Positions 13,013 to 26,033 are shown, numbered from the stretch's first letter. The stretch is DNA of 64,000 nt from Babylonia areolata (GCF_041734735.1 NC_134910.1:1612001-1676000), one strand, 5' to 3'. Notes: generated by a model not told the origin, from the letters alone. A program made the numbers and translations.

Positions 13013-13960
13013 ACCTCCAGCAACATCACCATCATCAACACAAGCAAATACACACCAACATTCCCATCAATACAAACAAACACACAACAACATCACCAGC
13101 ATCAACACAAACACACACCAACATCACCAGCATCAACACAAACACACCAACATCACCATCATCACAAACACACATCACTATCATCATCACAAACACACAA
13201 CAACATCACCATCATCAACACAAACACACAACAACATCACCATCATCATCACAAACACACAACAACATCACCATCATCATCACAAACACACAACAACATC
13301 ACCATCATCAACACAAACACACACCAACATTCCCATCATCATCACAAACACACAACAACATCACCATCATCATCACAAACACACAACAACATCACCATCA
13401 TCATCACAAACACACAACAACATCACCATCATCAACACAAACACACACTAACATTCCCATCATCAACACAAACACACACCAACATTCCCATCATCAACAC
13501 AAACACACAGCAACATTCCCATCAACACAAACACAACAACATCACCATCATCACAAACACAACAACATCACCATCATCATCACAAACACACAACAACATC
13601 ACCATCATCAACACAAACACAACAACATCACCACCATCATCACAAACACACAACAACATCACCACCATCAACACAAACACAGCAACATCACCATCATCGC
13701 GAACACACAGCAACATTCCCATCATCAACACAAACACAGCAACATCACCATCATCGCGAACACACAGCAACATTCCCATCATCAACACAAATACGCAAAA
13801 AAACATACCCATCAAGAATGCAGATAAATACACAGCAACATCACCATCGCGAACACACAGCAACATTCCCATCATCAACACAAATACGCAAAAAAACATA
13901 CCCATCAAGAATGCAGATAAATACACAGCAACATCACCATCGTGAACACAAAACACATAC
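13013..13960. repeat. About 30-bp CAA/CAT-rich minisatellite
   Basis: Units such as CAACATCACCATCATCAACA with CAAACACACA. Read forward it gives His/Gln/Thr runs. Near the right end, a 100-bp block (ATCAAGAATGCAGATAAATA) is duplicated at 13805 and 13905. Confidence 0.95.
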
Positions 13961-14095
13961 CAACATCTCACTGAATGGGTCTGGCATTTTTAACCTCATT
14001 CTGTTTACAAAAGTCCATTGAGTAATTTTCTGTCTTCATACTTTCTTTTATTTCCAAGATCACTCTTTGATTCCATCTGCCCATCTACCCTGTTT

Positions 14096-15376
14096 CCCAC
14101 AACACACCAACCACCACCACCCCTCCCTCTCCCACAACACACCAACCACCCCTCCCTCTCCCACAACACACCAACCACCTCTCCCTCTCCCACAACACAC
14201 CGACCCCTCCCTCTCCCACAACACACCAACCCCCACCACCCCTCTCCCACAACACACCACCACCCCTCTCCCACAACACACCACCACCCCTCTCCACAAC
14301 ACACCAACCCCTCCCTCTCCCACAACACACCAACCTCTCCCTCTCCCACAACACACCAACCCCCACCACCCCTCTCCCACAACACACCAACCCCCACCAC
14401 CCCTCTCACACAACACACCAAGCACCCCTCCCTCTCCCACAACACACCGACCCCCACCCCTCCCTCTCACACAACACACCACCCCTCCCTCTCCCACAAC
14501 ACACCAACCACCTACCCCTCTCTCACAACACACCAACCCCCACCACCCCTCTCCCACAACACACCGACCCCTCCCTCTCCCACAACACACCAACCACCCC
14601 TCCCTCTCACACAACACACCACCCCTCCCTCTCCCACAACACACCAACCACCTACCCTCTCTCACAACACACCAACCCCCTCCCTCTCCCACAACACACC
14701 AACCACCTACCCCTCTCTCACAACACACCAACCCCCACCACCCCTCTCCCACAACACACCGACCCCTCCCTCTCCCACAACACACCAACCACCCCTCCCT
14801 CTCCCACAACACACCAACCACCCTCCCTCTCCCACAACACACCAACCCCTCCCTCTCCCACAACACACCAACCCCCACCACCCCTCTCCCACAACACACC
14901 AACCACCTACCCCTCTCTCACAACACACCAACCCCCTCCCTCTCCCACAACACACCAACCACCTACCCCTCTCTCACAACACACCAACCCCCACCACCCC
15001 TCTCCCACAACACACCGACCCCTCCCTCTCCCACAACACACCAACCACCCCTCCCTCTCCCACAACACACCAACCACCCCTCCCTCTCCCACAACACACC
15101 AACCCTCCCTCTCCCACAACACACCAACCCCCACCACCCCTCTCACACAACACACCAACCCTCCCTCTCCCACAACACACCAACCACCCCTCCCTCTCCC
15201 ACAACACACCAACCACCCCTCCCTCTCCCACAACACACCAACCACCACCCCTCTCCCACAACACACCAACCACCTACCCCTCTCCCACAACACACCAACC
15301 ACCTACCCCTCTCCCACAACACACCAACCACCTACCCCTCTCTCACAACACACCAACCACCCCTCCCTCTCCCTCT
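14096..15376. repeat. About 29-bp C-rich minisatellite
   Basis: About 45 units of CCCACAACACACCAACCA plus CCCCTCCCTCT with small length changes. All plus-strand frames stay partly open and read Pro/Thr/His. The strand is almost free of G. Confidence 0.95.
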
Positions 15377-15535
15377 CCTGCCTTTTATAAACGAGAACAG
15401 TCCGCGGTATAAATACTTCACATGTCTACAATGACGAGCACGTGTGACAAGACAAGAAAGATAACTCCTCCCAACCTGCCATCTGTCCCCACAGCACAGA
15501 GTCATGAGGAACACTGCATCTGTTCATTGCTTATT

Positions 15536-15619
15536 GTTGCTTAAAGGTCAGCCAACCGCACGGGGCCATATCAGGGCTGTCAAACCATACAAGTGCTCAA
15601 CCGCGTCAACACAAAACTG

Positions 15620-15653
<34 letters not shown>

Positions 15654-15972
15654 CTGTAAGATAAACACAGTTCATGACAAATCATCCTAACCATTTACCT
15701 CTTTATGACAAATAAGACCAGGCCATGCTGAGGACGCCAGCCATTCCGCTTACTTTAGCATCCCCAGATTACAAAAAATCATCAAGGAAAAAAAAAGATA
15801 CTTCAAAGACAAACAAAAAATACATCAAAGAGGCCATATAGGCAAATAACCCTGCAGAATGGACCCCTAGTGCCCATCCCAGTGTTCACATCTCACCACC
15901 TAATCGCCAGAGCAAAACAGCACATACAGTACATCATAGACTGTGGAAAGGAGAAAAATGTGACCAGGCTTG

Positions 15973-16005
<33 letters not shown>

Positions 16006-16186
16006 CTGCAAATGGACTGGGAAGGCAGAAAATGGAGACAACAGTGAAGGAAGAAAAAAAAGGCAGAAACAAAGAGAGTGATAGAAAACAGGAAATTTCT
16101 AGCATAGATTTTCCAGAAGGCGGGATGCTATTCATACTGAAAGAACACTCTCCCCCCCCCCCCCCCCCCCCCAGCATCCCCACAGG
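15536..16186. repeat. Repeat family H copy 2
   Basis: This is a long copy with blocks CAAGTGCTCAACCGCGTCAA, ATCACCGATGAC-free body, GCAAAACAGCACATACAGTA and GGCGGGATGCTATTCATACT, in the same order as copy 3. A (CA)n tract sits where copy 1 has its tandem array, and long A and C runs interrupt it. Confidence 0.75.
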
Positions 16187-16593
16187 AGAAAAACACTTAA
16201 TCTCAAACGCATTATAGCGCATGACAACACACACGTCACATGAAAACAAAACAAGCTTCACACACAAGTCATCAGTCCTCACAAGATATGTTGGAATCAG
16301 CCGTGTTTTCAAACTTCACCCCAACACTATTCAAAGCTAGGTGCTGGCAACTCTTCATTTCAATCAAAAACAAAAGGCACACACAACAACAACAAAAAAA
16401 GCCAAAATCCCCAACAAAAACAAACCAACAAATGATTAAAGAGGAGAGTAAGGGGGGGGCGGGGGGGGGGGGGGTAAGGTCTTAGCAGTAAGCCTTTTTT
16501 TTTTTCCACTCCCACCCCTCTTTTTTATTTTTATTTTTTAACTTCATATTAAGAAAACAGCTAAGATAAGAGCTGAACACTGATGTCAATTAT

Positions 16594-16879
16594 TTGTTGT
16601 ATTTGTATTTCTTTTTATCACATCAGATTTCTCTGTGTGAAATTCGGGCTGCTCTCCCCACGGAGAACGCGTCACTACACTACAGCGCCACCCATTATTT
16701 TGCACTAAGTGCATGCTGCACACAGGACCTCGGTTTATCGTCTCATCCGAATGACTAGCGTCCAGACCACCACTCAAGGTCTAGTGGAGGGGGAGAAAAT
16801 ATCGGCGGCTGAGCCGTGATTCAAACCAGCGCACTCTCGCTTCCTAGGCGGACGCGTTACCTCTAGGCCATCACTCCAC
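16594..16879 (-). mobile_element. SINE family A copy 1, internally deleted
   Basis: A tRNA-like head reads leftward from 16879 with an A-box-like GGCCTAGAGGTAACGCG and a B-box region. A conserved core (GGATGAGACGATAAACCGAG) resembles V-/Meta-SINE cores. Compared with the copy at 21521, about 130 bp of the middle is missing. A TCAATTAT target duplication flanks it (16586-16593 and 16880-16887). Confidence 0.85.
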
Positions 16880-17244
16880 TCAATTATCCCACATTCACTG
16901 ATTCAATCCACAGAAAACACTCTTTGACCCAGATATTATACTTTTTTTTTTCTCCCTATGACCACCATTATTGACATGCAATATTTGATTTGATCAATTC
17001 TGCAGGTGGTATTTGTTGTTTCGTTTTATTTCGTTCTTTACTGATCATACTTAACTAAACAAAAGTATTTCATTTGGCTGCACGTTTACGTACATGATGC
17101 TGGCTGTGTGCCCATCAAGATTCTTCAGCATACAATATGCGTCTTGACAGTCTGCAAGGTCTCAACAACAATGCACAACACTTTCAAGGCCATTGCTGTC
17201 AGGTTCCACTGTCATCATAATAATCATTTGTCATACGGAAGAAT

Positions 17245-17660
17245 ATATATATGATAGTCAGTCGTGTCCAACTATGACCATCAGAACACCAGAGGAGGCA
17301 ACTGCTGTTCCGACTATTTGGGCTAGAATCTGATTATAGTGGAGAGTGTCTTGCCCAAGTTTACATCCCCACTCTCTCGGCCAAGAGGGTTTTAGGACAG
17401 TCGGCGTTGGGGATGGTTCCCAAAGGCCAACTAGCCCCCAAGGCTGCAGCACTAAGAGCCAGTGCAATTTTGCCTAGTTTGAGAGTCATAGTCCTTCACA
17501 AAAGACTAAGCTGTAAATGGTTTCCCATTGACTGGAGAAACCACTGATAATACAGCTCTCACTTTGCTGTTGGCCCAAATGTAAACTCATGTCAATCTGT
17601 GATATAAGCCAAGAATACATCGGACTTAAAACCCCTATCTCCAATAGTGAAGAGCTGGCA
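17245..17660. repeat. Repeat family E copy 1
   Basis: GTCAGTCGTGTCCAACTATG, GGAGAGTGTCTTGCCCAAG, GGTTCCCAAAGGCCAACTAG and GCTGTTGGCCCAAATG also occur at 45068-45440 in the same order. It precedes the 45-bp satellite by about 280 bp. Confidence 0.75.
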
Positions 17661-17929
17661 ACATTTCCTGCATGAAACTCCAAGCCGTTCAAATCTCATG
17701 CTCTAAAAACTCTTGTTTTCAATGACATTTGCCAGTAACAATGTGCACAAAAGTGGCAGACATTTTCCACACCCATAACACAGTGGCACAAGCGAGAAAA
17801 AAAAAAAAAAAAAAAGGAGAAAAAAGCAATGAAGCCAATGTGTACGATTCCAACAGAAAGCGGATGGCAGAAACCATGGAATGTGACGGATGGCCTGCTG
17901 CTATGGCACACACACAACTCCTCCTGTAT

Positions 17930-20147
17930 TGTGTTGTGTTGTACTGCGTTGTGTTGTGTTGTGTTGTGGTGCACTGTGATGTGTTGTATTGTGTTGCATT
18001 GCACTGTGATGTGTTGTATTGCACTGTGATGTGTTGTATTGTGTTGTATTGCACTGTGATGTGTTGTATTGTGTTGTATTGCACTGTGATGTGTTGTATT
18101 GTGTTGTGTTGTATTGTATTGTGTTGCACTGTGATGTGTTGTATTGTTTTGTATTGCACTGTGATGTGTTGTGTTGTATTGCACTGTGATGTGTTGTATT
18201 GCGTTGTATCGCACTGTGATGTGCTGTATTGTGTTGTGTTGTATTGTGTTGCACTGTGATGTGTTGTGTTGTATTGTGTTGTACTATGTTGTGTTGTGTT
18301 GTATTGTGTTGTACAATATTGTGTTGTGTTATATTGTGCTGCATTGTATTGTGTTGTAGTGTATAGTGTTGTGTTGTATTGTCTTTGTATTGTGCTGCAC
18401 TGTATAGCATTGTACTGTATTGTGTTGTGTTGTATTGTGCTGCACTGTATAGCATTGTACTGTATTGTGTTGTGTTGTATTGTGCTGCACTGTATAGCAT
18501 TGTACTGTATTGTGTTGTGTTGTATTGTGCTGCACTGTATAGCATTGTATTGTGTTGTGTTGTATTGTGCTGCACTGTATAGCATTGTACTGTATTGTGT
18601 TGTGTTGTATTGTGCTGCACTGTATAGCATTGTACTGTATTGTGTTGTGTTGTATTGTGCTGCACTGTATAGCATTGTATTGTATTGTGCTGCACTGTAT
18701 AGCATTGTACTGTATTGTGTTGTGTTGTATTGTGCTGCACTGTATAGCATTGTGTTGTGTTGTATTGTGCTGCACTGTATAGCATTGTACTGTATTGTGT
18801 TGTGTTGTATTGTGCTGCACTGTATAGCATTGTACTGTATTGTGTTGTGTTGTATTGTGCTGCACTGTATAGCATTGTACTGTATTGTGTTGTATTGTGC
18901 TGCACTGTATAGCATTGTACTGTATTGTGTTGTGTTGTATTGTGCTGCACTGTATAGCATTGTACTGTATTGTGTTGTGTTGTATTGTGCTGCACTGTAT
19001 AGCATTGTACTGTATTGTGTTGTGTTGTATTGTGCTGCACTGTATAGCATTGTACTGTATTGTGTTGTGTTGTATTGTGCTGCACTGTATAGCATTGTAC
19101 TGTATTGTGTTGTGTTGTATTGTGCTGCACTGTATAGCATTGTACTGTATTGTGTTGTGTTGTATTGTGCTGCACTGTATAGCATTGTACTGTATTGTGT
19201 TGTGTTGTATTGTGCTGCACTGTATAGCATTGTACTGTATTGTGTTGTGTTGTATTGTGCTGCACTGTATAGCATTGTACTGTATTGTGTTGTGTTGTAT
19301 TGTGCTGCACTGTATAGCATTGTACTGTATTGTGTTGTGTTGTATTGTGCTGCACTGTATAGCATTGTACTGTATTGTGTTGTGTTGTATTGTGCTGCAC
19401 TGTATAGCATTGTACTGTATTGTGTTGTGTTGTATTGTGCTGCACTGTATAGCATTGTACTGTATTGTGCTGTGTTGTATTGTGCTGCACTGTATAGCAT
19501 TGTACTGTATTGTGCTGTGCTATATTGTGCTGCACTGTATAGCATTGTACTGTATTGTGTTGTGTTGTATTGTGCTGCACTGTATAGCATTGTATTGTGT
19601 TGTGTTGTATTGTGCTGCACTGTATAGCATTGTATTGTGTTGTGTTGTATTGTGCTGCACTGTATAGCATTGTACTGTATTGTGTTGTGTTGTATTGTGC
19701 TGCACTGTATAGCATTGTACTGTATTGTGTTGTGTTGTATTGTGCTGCACTGTATAGCATTGTACTGTATTGTGTTGTGCTATATTGTGCTGCACTGTAT
19801 AGCATTGTACTGTATTGTGTTGTATTGTGCTGCACTGTATAGCATTGTACTGTATAGTGTTGTGTTGTATTGTGCTGCACTGTATAGCATTGTACTGTAT
19901 TGTGCTGTGCTATATTGTGCTGCACTGTAAATGTTGTGTTGTATTGTTGTATTTGTATTGTGTTGTACTGTACAGTATTGTGTTGTCATTGTATTGTGTT
20001 GCATTGTGGTGTAGTGTATTGTGTGTACTGTGCTGTCCTGTGCTATGCTGTGCTGTGCTGTGCTGTCCTGTGCTATGCTGTGCTGTGCTGTGCTGTGCTG
20101 TGCTGTGCTGTGCTGTGCTGTGCTGTGCTGTGCTGTGCTGTGTCACT
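17930..20147. repeat. 45-bp satellite with two flanking zones
   Basis: Zone 1 (17930-18370) has loose units of GCACTGTGATGTGTTGTATT. Zone 2 (18370-19930) has about 34 near-identical 45-bp units with GCTGCACTGTATAGCATTGT. Zone 3 (19930-20147) has (GTGCT)n-like units. The plus strand is T/G-rich. The 45-bp length keeps frames open in several registers on both strands. Confidence 0.95.
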
Positions 20148-20159
20148 CTCTGTCACCAC

Positions 20160-21080
20160 TAATTTCTCCAAGTAAAACTCCAGCCACTTGGCACAGGGCT
20201 GGCCAGCACAGTGCCTCATCACCCTTTTCTCAGGGCTACAATTCAAAGAAAAACTGTGCATGGCATTTCTTTAAATGAGTCAAGAAATCACTCAAATGTA
20301 CAAAGATATGTGCAGTCAATGGAAATGTTAAACATGGTTTTTTAGCGGAAAATGGTGTCCATATGTTAAACTTTCTTGAAAACAATAACTCACAACAAAT
20401 TATGGCGAAACATCAAGGAGTGCGGAAATGATGCAGGTGTTCTTGTATGTATTCGCGTGTGTATATCCATGTGTATATATAAGATGTATCATGACTGTGT
20501 ATTTTGGTATACCATGCCTCATCATACTGCTGTTTAGATGGAATAAGTTGCTAGATACGAGGTCCCATGTGTTTAATGGAAATCATAATATGGTTTGCGA
20601 TCTTTTTCCGTTATGTTGCTTGACATGGATCAAGTAAGCAAAGTGTCAACAACTCTATACTGATGCTAATATAATATTTTATTATTTGTTATAATTTTCA
20701 TCACTACCAATATCTGATGACTGTTTCACACTGACCTTGAAAAGAAAGTGAATTTTTAAAAAAAGAGAAAAAGTTAAAAATTTTTTTTTTTTTAAGGAAA
20801 AGAAAAAAGAATTCAAAGAAAAACACTTTTCAAAACTATTGTAAACAAAAAAAAACTTTTTTTTTAAACTTAAAAAACAAAACTGTGAAAGAACAGACAC
20901 TGACAAAGTGATCAAATCAGCTGAAAGGTTACAGTTTTCACAGTGCATATCAAAGTACACCCTCCTGTCTTACACTGAATAAAACGTAGGATCACTTGCA
21001 GTTCTGCTTTACAATTAATTTTTAGAAATCAAAACATATCCAAGTCCCCCTCTCTTGTTCAAATAGTATTTTTAGGCAGG
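20160..21080. other. No gene seen
   Basis: AT-rich, non-repetitive sequence after the satellite, with A/T runs around 20750-20880. Confidence 0.6.
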
Positions 21081-21109
21081 CATATTATACACACACACAC
21101 ACACACACA

Positions 21110-21151
<42 letters not shown>

Positions 21152-21231
21152 ACAGAGATCATTATGATTGATTTTAAATCAGCATGCAATTTAAAAAATA
21201 ATACTACTAAAATCCACACGCACAATAAATC

Positions 21232-21408
21232 CACAGAAAGCAGAGATTTAAAACAGGCTGTCTGAGTCCTGGGCCACAGTCCTACACCCTCCATTTGATT
21301 CTTCCAGTCAGACTCGGGAGAAAGAGCGACAGCAAGAAGTGAACCCTGGCCCTCACAGACACTGTACTGGCAGATGAATGTCTTAACCACTCCACCACCT
21401 TCCTTCAA
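21232..21408 (-). mobile_element. SINE family B head fragment
   Basis: The minus strand reads GGTGGAGTGGTTAAGACATT, GTCTGTGAGGGCCAGGGTTC, then GACTGGAAGA. Only the tRNA-like head and adjoining part remain. Confidence 0.6.
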
Positions 21409-21479
21409 CTCAACCCGGACAGGGAACTGGTCTAACAGGTGCAGCAATAAAACAACACATGACTGCTGCATCTGTAAAA

Positions 21480-22135
21480 AGGAAATTTTCTATCTAAAAT
21501 TACGTTTAATTACACATACTTATTTGTATTTGCATTTCTTTTCACCACAACAGATTTCTCTGAGTGAAATTCGGGCTGCTCTCCCCAGGGAGAGCGCGTC
21601 GCTACACTAACAGCGCCACCCATTTTTTTTGTATTTTTTCCTGCGTGCAGTTTTATTTGTTTTTCCTATCGAAGTGGATTTTTCTACATAATTTTCCCAG
21701 GAACAACCCTTTTGTTGCCGTGGGTTCTTTTACGTGCGCTAAGTACATGCTGCACACAGGACCTCGGTTTATCGTCTCATCCGAATGACTAGCGTCCAGA
21801 CCACCACTCAAGGTCTAGTGGAGGGGGAGAAAATATCGGCGGCTGAGCCGTGATTCGAACCAGCGCGCTCAGATTCTCTCTCGCTTCCTAGGCGGACGCG
21901 TTACCTCTAGGCCATCACTCCACTCCGTGACCCAACTAGTGCAGACTCTGGCAGGGGTCTGACATTCCTGTCCTGTGTAAACTACTATCCGCCTATGCGG
22001 AGAAAACGAAAGTACTACGGCCGATAACCTCCCGGAAGTAGGTAACCTCCCCTTTGTCCCGCTGGCTAGCGCCCTCTTTTTCCGGCAGCCATTATGACTC
22101 CTGTTCCTGTGCTCTTCATATGGCTAAGTTTTTTT
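21480..22135. repeat. Repeat family I copy 2, split by SINE A
   Basis: The left arm is 21480-21520 (TTTTCTATCTAAAATTACGT). The right arm is 21926-22135, ending CCTCTTTTTCCGGCAGCC and beyond. Copy 3 shows the two arms joined. Confidence 0.75.
21521..21925 (-). mobile_element. SINE family A copy 2, full length, nested in repeat I
   Basis: This is a complete copy: head at 21925, B-box GGTTCGAATCACG, core and 3' part GAAATTCGGGCTGCTCTCC read on the other strand. It splits a family-I repeat whose halves are 21480-21520 and 21926-22135. Confidence 0.85.
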
Positions 22136-22889
22136 TTTGTATTTTCTGTCTGACAATTGGAGAAAATCTGCACAGCAAACTGTGGGCTGTAAAACTGGAC
22201 ACACCCTGATGACAGGTATCAGTGTATCAAACCTTAAAGCCTGAACCGGACTATAAATGGCGGGCGATATGAATCAAGCCAGTTTCTCACCAGAGTCTGA
22301 CACTGTGACGTCGGTGAAGGTTTATTCAAAATAAAAGCCTAATAAAGCTACGGTTTGGCTTCATTTATGGCAGAGAGCGAGATTTGCCTAGCAGCTTCCA
22401 ATCTAGACCTGAATTGACTGTGTCAGCTACACGTAATACAAAATTTGAATGCAGAGAAAAGGGGCGCAACCGAAACCTTGCTCTCGGGAGTTAAGACTTT
22501 AAGTCCTCCATCAGAGACTGTAGTCTAATGCTTTGTTCTCTGCCTGAACAATCCCCATTCTGATTGACATTTCTATTGGAAGTAAGAGTTTTCAACTGAC
22601 AGTACGGCACTGCCCTGACGTTAGACACTGATAACAGCATCACCGATGTCTCCACCACTGAAAGCAGCCAACCAAAGGTTCTTTATTCTCTGTGTTAACG
22701 ATAAGCCTGTTTCTGGTCTGACCACCAAGGTTTTATCGTTTCACATCTGTGACAAAATCTCACACATTTCATCCTAGCACTTTAACATAGGCATGGCCTA
22801 GAAACCTTATACTTCATCAACAATGACACTACTAGGCGATACTAAGAAGTCAGCGTCAATTCCATTTCCTTACTTGGGAATCTTTCACT
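22136..22889. other. Unclassified sequence between repeat families I and G
   Basis: No frame or known motif. It may be part of one larger repeat, because I and G are also neighbours at 1138-1578. Confidence 0.4.
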
Positions 22890-23105
22890 GCCACAGGCGA
22901 CTTGTGTTGAGGGGGTATATTAAATGGACCTTTTTTCACAAGTAACAAAGCTCGAACAGCTCCTGCCAACTTTCCTGCACAATAGAAAACCGGATCGCAT
23001 CCAGTCTGAAATATCTGGTGCTGGGGAACAGCGGTGAAAAGAGCTATTATACGGTGGTGAAAAGAGCTATTATACGGCGGTGAAAAGAGCTATTATACAG
23101 CAACC
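22890..23105. repeat. Repeat family G copy 2 with a 23-bp triplication
   Basis: TGGACCTTTTTTCACAAGTA and GTGCTGGGGAACAGCGG match family G. The end unit GGTGAAAAGAGCTATTATAC is repeated three times (23033-23102). Confidence 0.6.
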
Positions 23106-24344
23106 TTAAAATGAGCTGTCTGTTAAACTAAAGGGGAGGAAAAGAAATCATTGTATGGAATGAGGAAAAGATATTTCCCTGGGTTGAAGCCAAGAACAGT
23201 AGAACCAACAAATCAATAATACACAAAAAAAAAACAACAGAATTTCTTAATCCACAAGGGAGTTCATTTGTGTATGGATATTTTGCCTATATTCTTTTTT
23301 TCAAGCATTTGTCTATCAGTGAACTCTATTTTCTTCTCAAAGAAAAGAAGTAAAAAAAAAAAAAAAAACAGAGAAAAAGGGTCACAAGCAATAACGTGCA
23401 CAATAGTTTCCCTATAAAAGACCAGAAACATTTCAAATCGATAAAATTATTCTCTTCGTGTAAATGCTTTTTCAAACGTAATTCACAAATATATACAAAC
23501 ATGTCCTCAGCAAATATATACAAAAGTTCAAAAATTGATTTCAAAACAAATAATCATCAGACTGTACCAATAGTTACAGTATTTATATACATGTATCATG
23601 TGCACACATACACATAAAAATATTAGAGACGCAACACCTTAGTGATTCACATGTGATTCCTTAAGAATTACGGACAAAAAAAAAAAAAAAAAAAAAAAAA
23701 ATATATATATATGAGAAATGGCAGTTAGCACGCTCCTGCATTTCTTGATTTAACCACCACACATTTTTTTCCCAATTGAAGAAAGGATCATGGATGAATA
23801 AATGAATAAATGGGCTAGAACACATCCTTGTTACTATATCCGGGATTCATCATCACATGAAATGATGTCTGCACTATTGTAAAATAACTTTTGTGATACA
23901 TCTTCGTTTATGTAATCATGTCTGTTTTTCAAAATAACTTTTGTGATTTATTTTTGTTTATGTAATTATGTCTGCACTTTAAAATAACTTTTGTAATTCA
24001 TCATTGTTTATGTAATTTACAATATGTCTGCACTTTAAAATAATTAATTCCAAAAATTAAAAAATAAAAATAAAATAAAATTGTGCATTTCCAATAATTC
24101 ATCATTATTTATGAGTGACAGCCAATCCAGGTTTTTTCCACATGACAGCCATTGTAACACTTTGTATTGGCTGGAACTGATAGCATCCGATCGATCACTG
24201 CAAGTGTGAAAAACAAATTCCAAGAACTTCAATCTGCCCAACCATAACAACCATAACATCCATATCATCCTCCCAAATCACTGATTGTTGACGCAGCCGA
24301 AGCAACAATGTGAAAAAGCGTGTTTCTGTTACAACTGTGCTCAC
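23106..24344. other. No gene seen
   Basis: AT-rich with A runs. A roughly 55-bp phrase (AAAATAACTTTTGTGATTCA-like with TTTATGTAAT) is repeated about four times at 23880-24050. Confidence 0.6.
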
Positions 24345-24852
24345 GTGGTCTTCTTCAGGAGACTTCAGAGGTCTTCTTCTGGAGACTTCAGGTCTTCTTC
24401 TGGAGACTTCAGAGGTCTTCTTCTGGAGACTTCAGGTCTCCTTCTGGAGACTTCAGAGGTCTTCTTCTGGAGACTTCAGGTCTCCTTCTGGAGACTTCAG
24501 AGGTCTTCTTCTGGACAAGGTCTTCTTCTGGAGACTTCAGAGGTCTTCTTCTGGAGACTTCAGGTCTCCTTCTGGAGACTTCAGAGGTCTTCTTCTGGAG
24601 ACTTCAGGTCTCCTTCTGGAGACTTCAGAGGTCTTCTTCTGGACAAGGTCTTCTTCTGGAGACTTCAGGTCTTCTTCTGGAGACTTCACAGGTCTACTTC
24701 AAGAGACTTCATAGGTCTTCTTCAAGAGACTTCAGAAGTCTTCTTCTGGAGACTTCAGGTCTTCTTCTGGAGACTTCAGAGGTCTTCTTCTGGAGACTTC
24801 AGAGGTCTTCTTCTGGAGACTTCAGAGGTCTTCTTCTGGAGACTTCTGAGGA
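24345..24852. repeat. 21-23 bp minisatellite (CTTCTTCTGGAGACTTCAG)
   Basis: About 22 units alternate between CTTCTTCTGGAGACTTCAGG and a form with AGAGGT. Two units carry TCTGGACAAGGT. All three plus frames are open through it. Confidence 0.95.
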
Positions 24853-24997
24853 CACCTTGAGTTCAGTATGGGAAAATAACGGGGAGAGTGGGGGAGAGTG
24901 GGGGCATGTGGAAATAACAACGGTGCTCAGAAAGAAGCAGCCAGCATCCTGCGCAGTATCTGCGGCCGGTCTTTCACACACGGATGTTTTGCAAAGC

Positions 24998-25178
24998 AAA
25001 CTACACAATAGTTTTTCTATATTTCCTCAAATCTCACTAACATATATACACACCTTCTTCATACCAGAATAGCCAGTTTACACACACACACACAAACAAA
25101 CTACACAATAGTTTTTCTATATTTCCTCAAATCTCACAAACATATATACACACACCTTCTTCATACCAGAATAGCCAG

Positions 25179-25222
<44 letters not shown>

Positions 25223-25297
25223 ACAATAGTTTTTTCTATATTTCCTCAAATCTCACAAACATATATACACACACCTTCTTCATACCAGAATAGCCAG

Positions 25298-25330
<33 letters not shown>

Positions 25331-25406
25331 CACAATAGTTTTTTCTATATTTCCTCAAATCTCACAAACATATATACACACACCTTCTTCATACCAGAAT
25401 AGCCAG

Positions 25407-25440
<34 letters not shown>
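24998..25440. repeat. Four tandem units of about 100-130 bp ending in (CA)n
   Basis: AAACTACACAATAGTTTTTC, ATATTTCCTCAAATCTCAC and CCTTCTTCATACCAGAATAG, then (CA)n. The units differ mainly in CA length. Confidence 0.9.
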
Positions 25441-25442
<2 letters not shown>

Positions 25443-25894
25443 GCACATGCACACACATGTTATCTATAAATGTCTGGCAAACCAAACAAAAGGAAACCCA
25501 CACACACACCCCAAAAAGCCCCAAACAAACGAACAAAAAAAACCCCAAACCAAACAAAGCAACAACAAAAAAGCTGTGTATATCACACACAACTAAGTGC
25601 ATCACACACCAAAGTGCACCCTGTCTCCCCCCCCACGCCCCCCCACCCTCAAATGAGCACATTCACAAGCAACAGCCAAGAGATGCTCACTTCTGAAAAC
25701 AAAAAGCAACCACAACAAAGACCGGAAGGAGTGCGGGAGCAACTGACGCCGCCCAGAACAAAGACATTGCCAGCAACAGAACAAAGGTCTGGTGGAAAGC
25801 AAAGCCCACCAAATGACACAAACGACAAAGAATCCCTGAAGAAACAGCTAAGTACCTCCCACTTCTGTCACCACACGATGATCACACAACAGCC

Positions 25895-25910
25895 TGAACA
25901 GAGTCTACAG

Positions 25911-25954
<44 letters not shown>

Positions 25955-25997
25955 CTTTTGAGTTCTTTTTCAGTTCTTCCCTTGAATCACATTGCAT

Positions 25998-26033
<36 letters not shown>

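Noticed and set aside
12964-13827. 287-codon His/Gln/Thr-rich frame beginning with ATG
   Set aside because: It is the translation of a CAA/CAT minisatellite, with no domain, splice context or codon signal outside the repeat.
14018-15434. About 460-codon Pro/Thr/His-rich frames resembling a mucin
   Set aside because: Two overlapping plus-strand frames and several minus frames are open at once because of the 29-bp C-rich array. There is no signal peptide or unique coding end.
16594-16879. tRNA gene at SINE heads (also at 32851, 40322, 50563, 54552, 60186)
   Set aside because: A and B boxes are present but the heads continue into SINE bodies, and no complete, well-paired cloverleaf is visible.
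17719-19925. Frames of 450-670 codons on both strands
   Set aside because: They come from a 45-bp satellite without stops. The peptide is a pure 15-residue repeat.
24285-25072. Three overlapping open frames with a SSSGDFRGLLLETSEVFFW repeat
   Set aside because: All three frames of the 23-bp array are open, so this is a repeat artefact.
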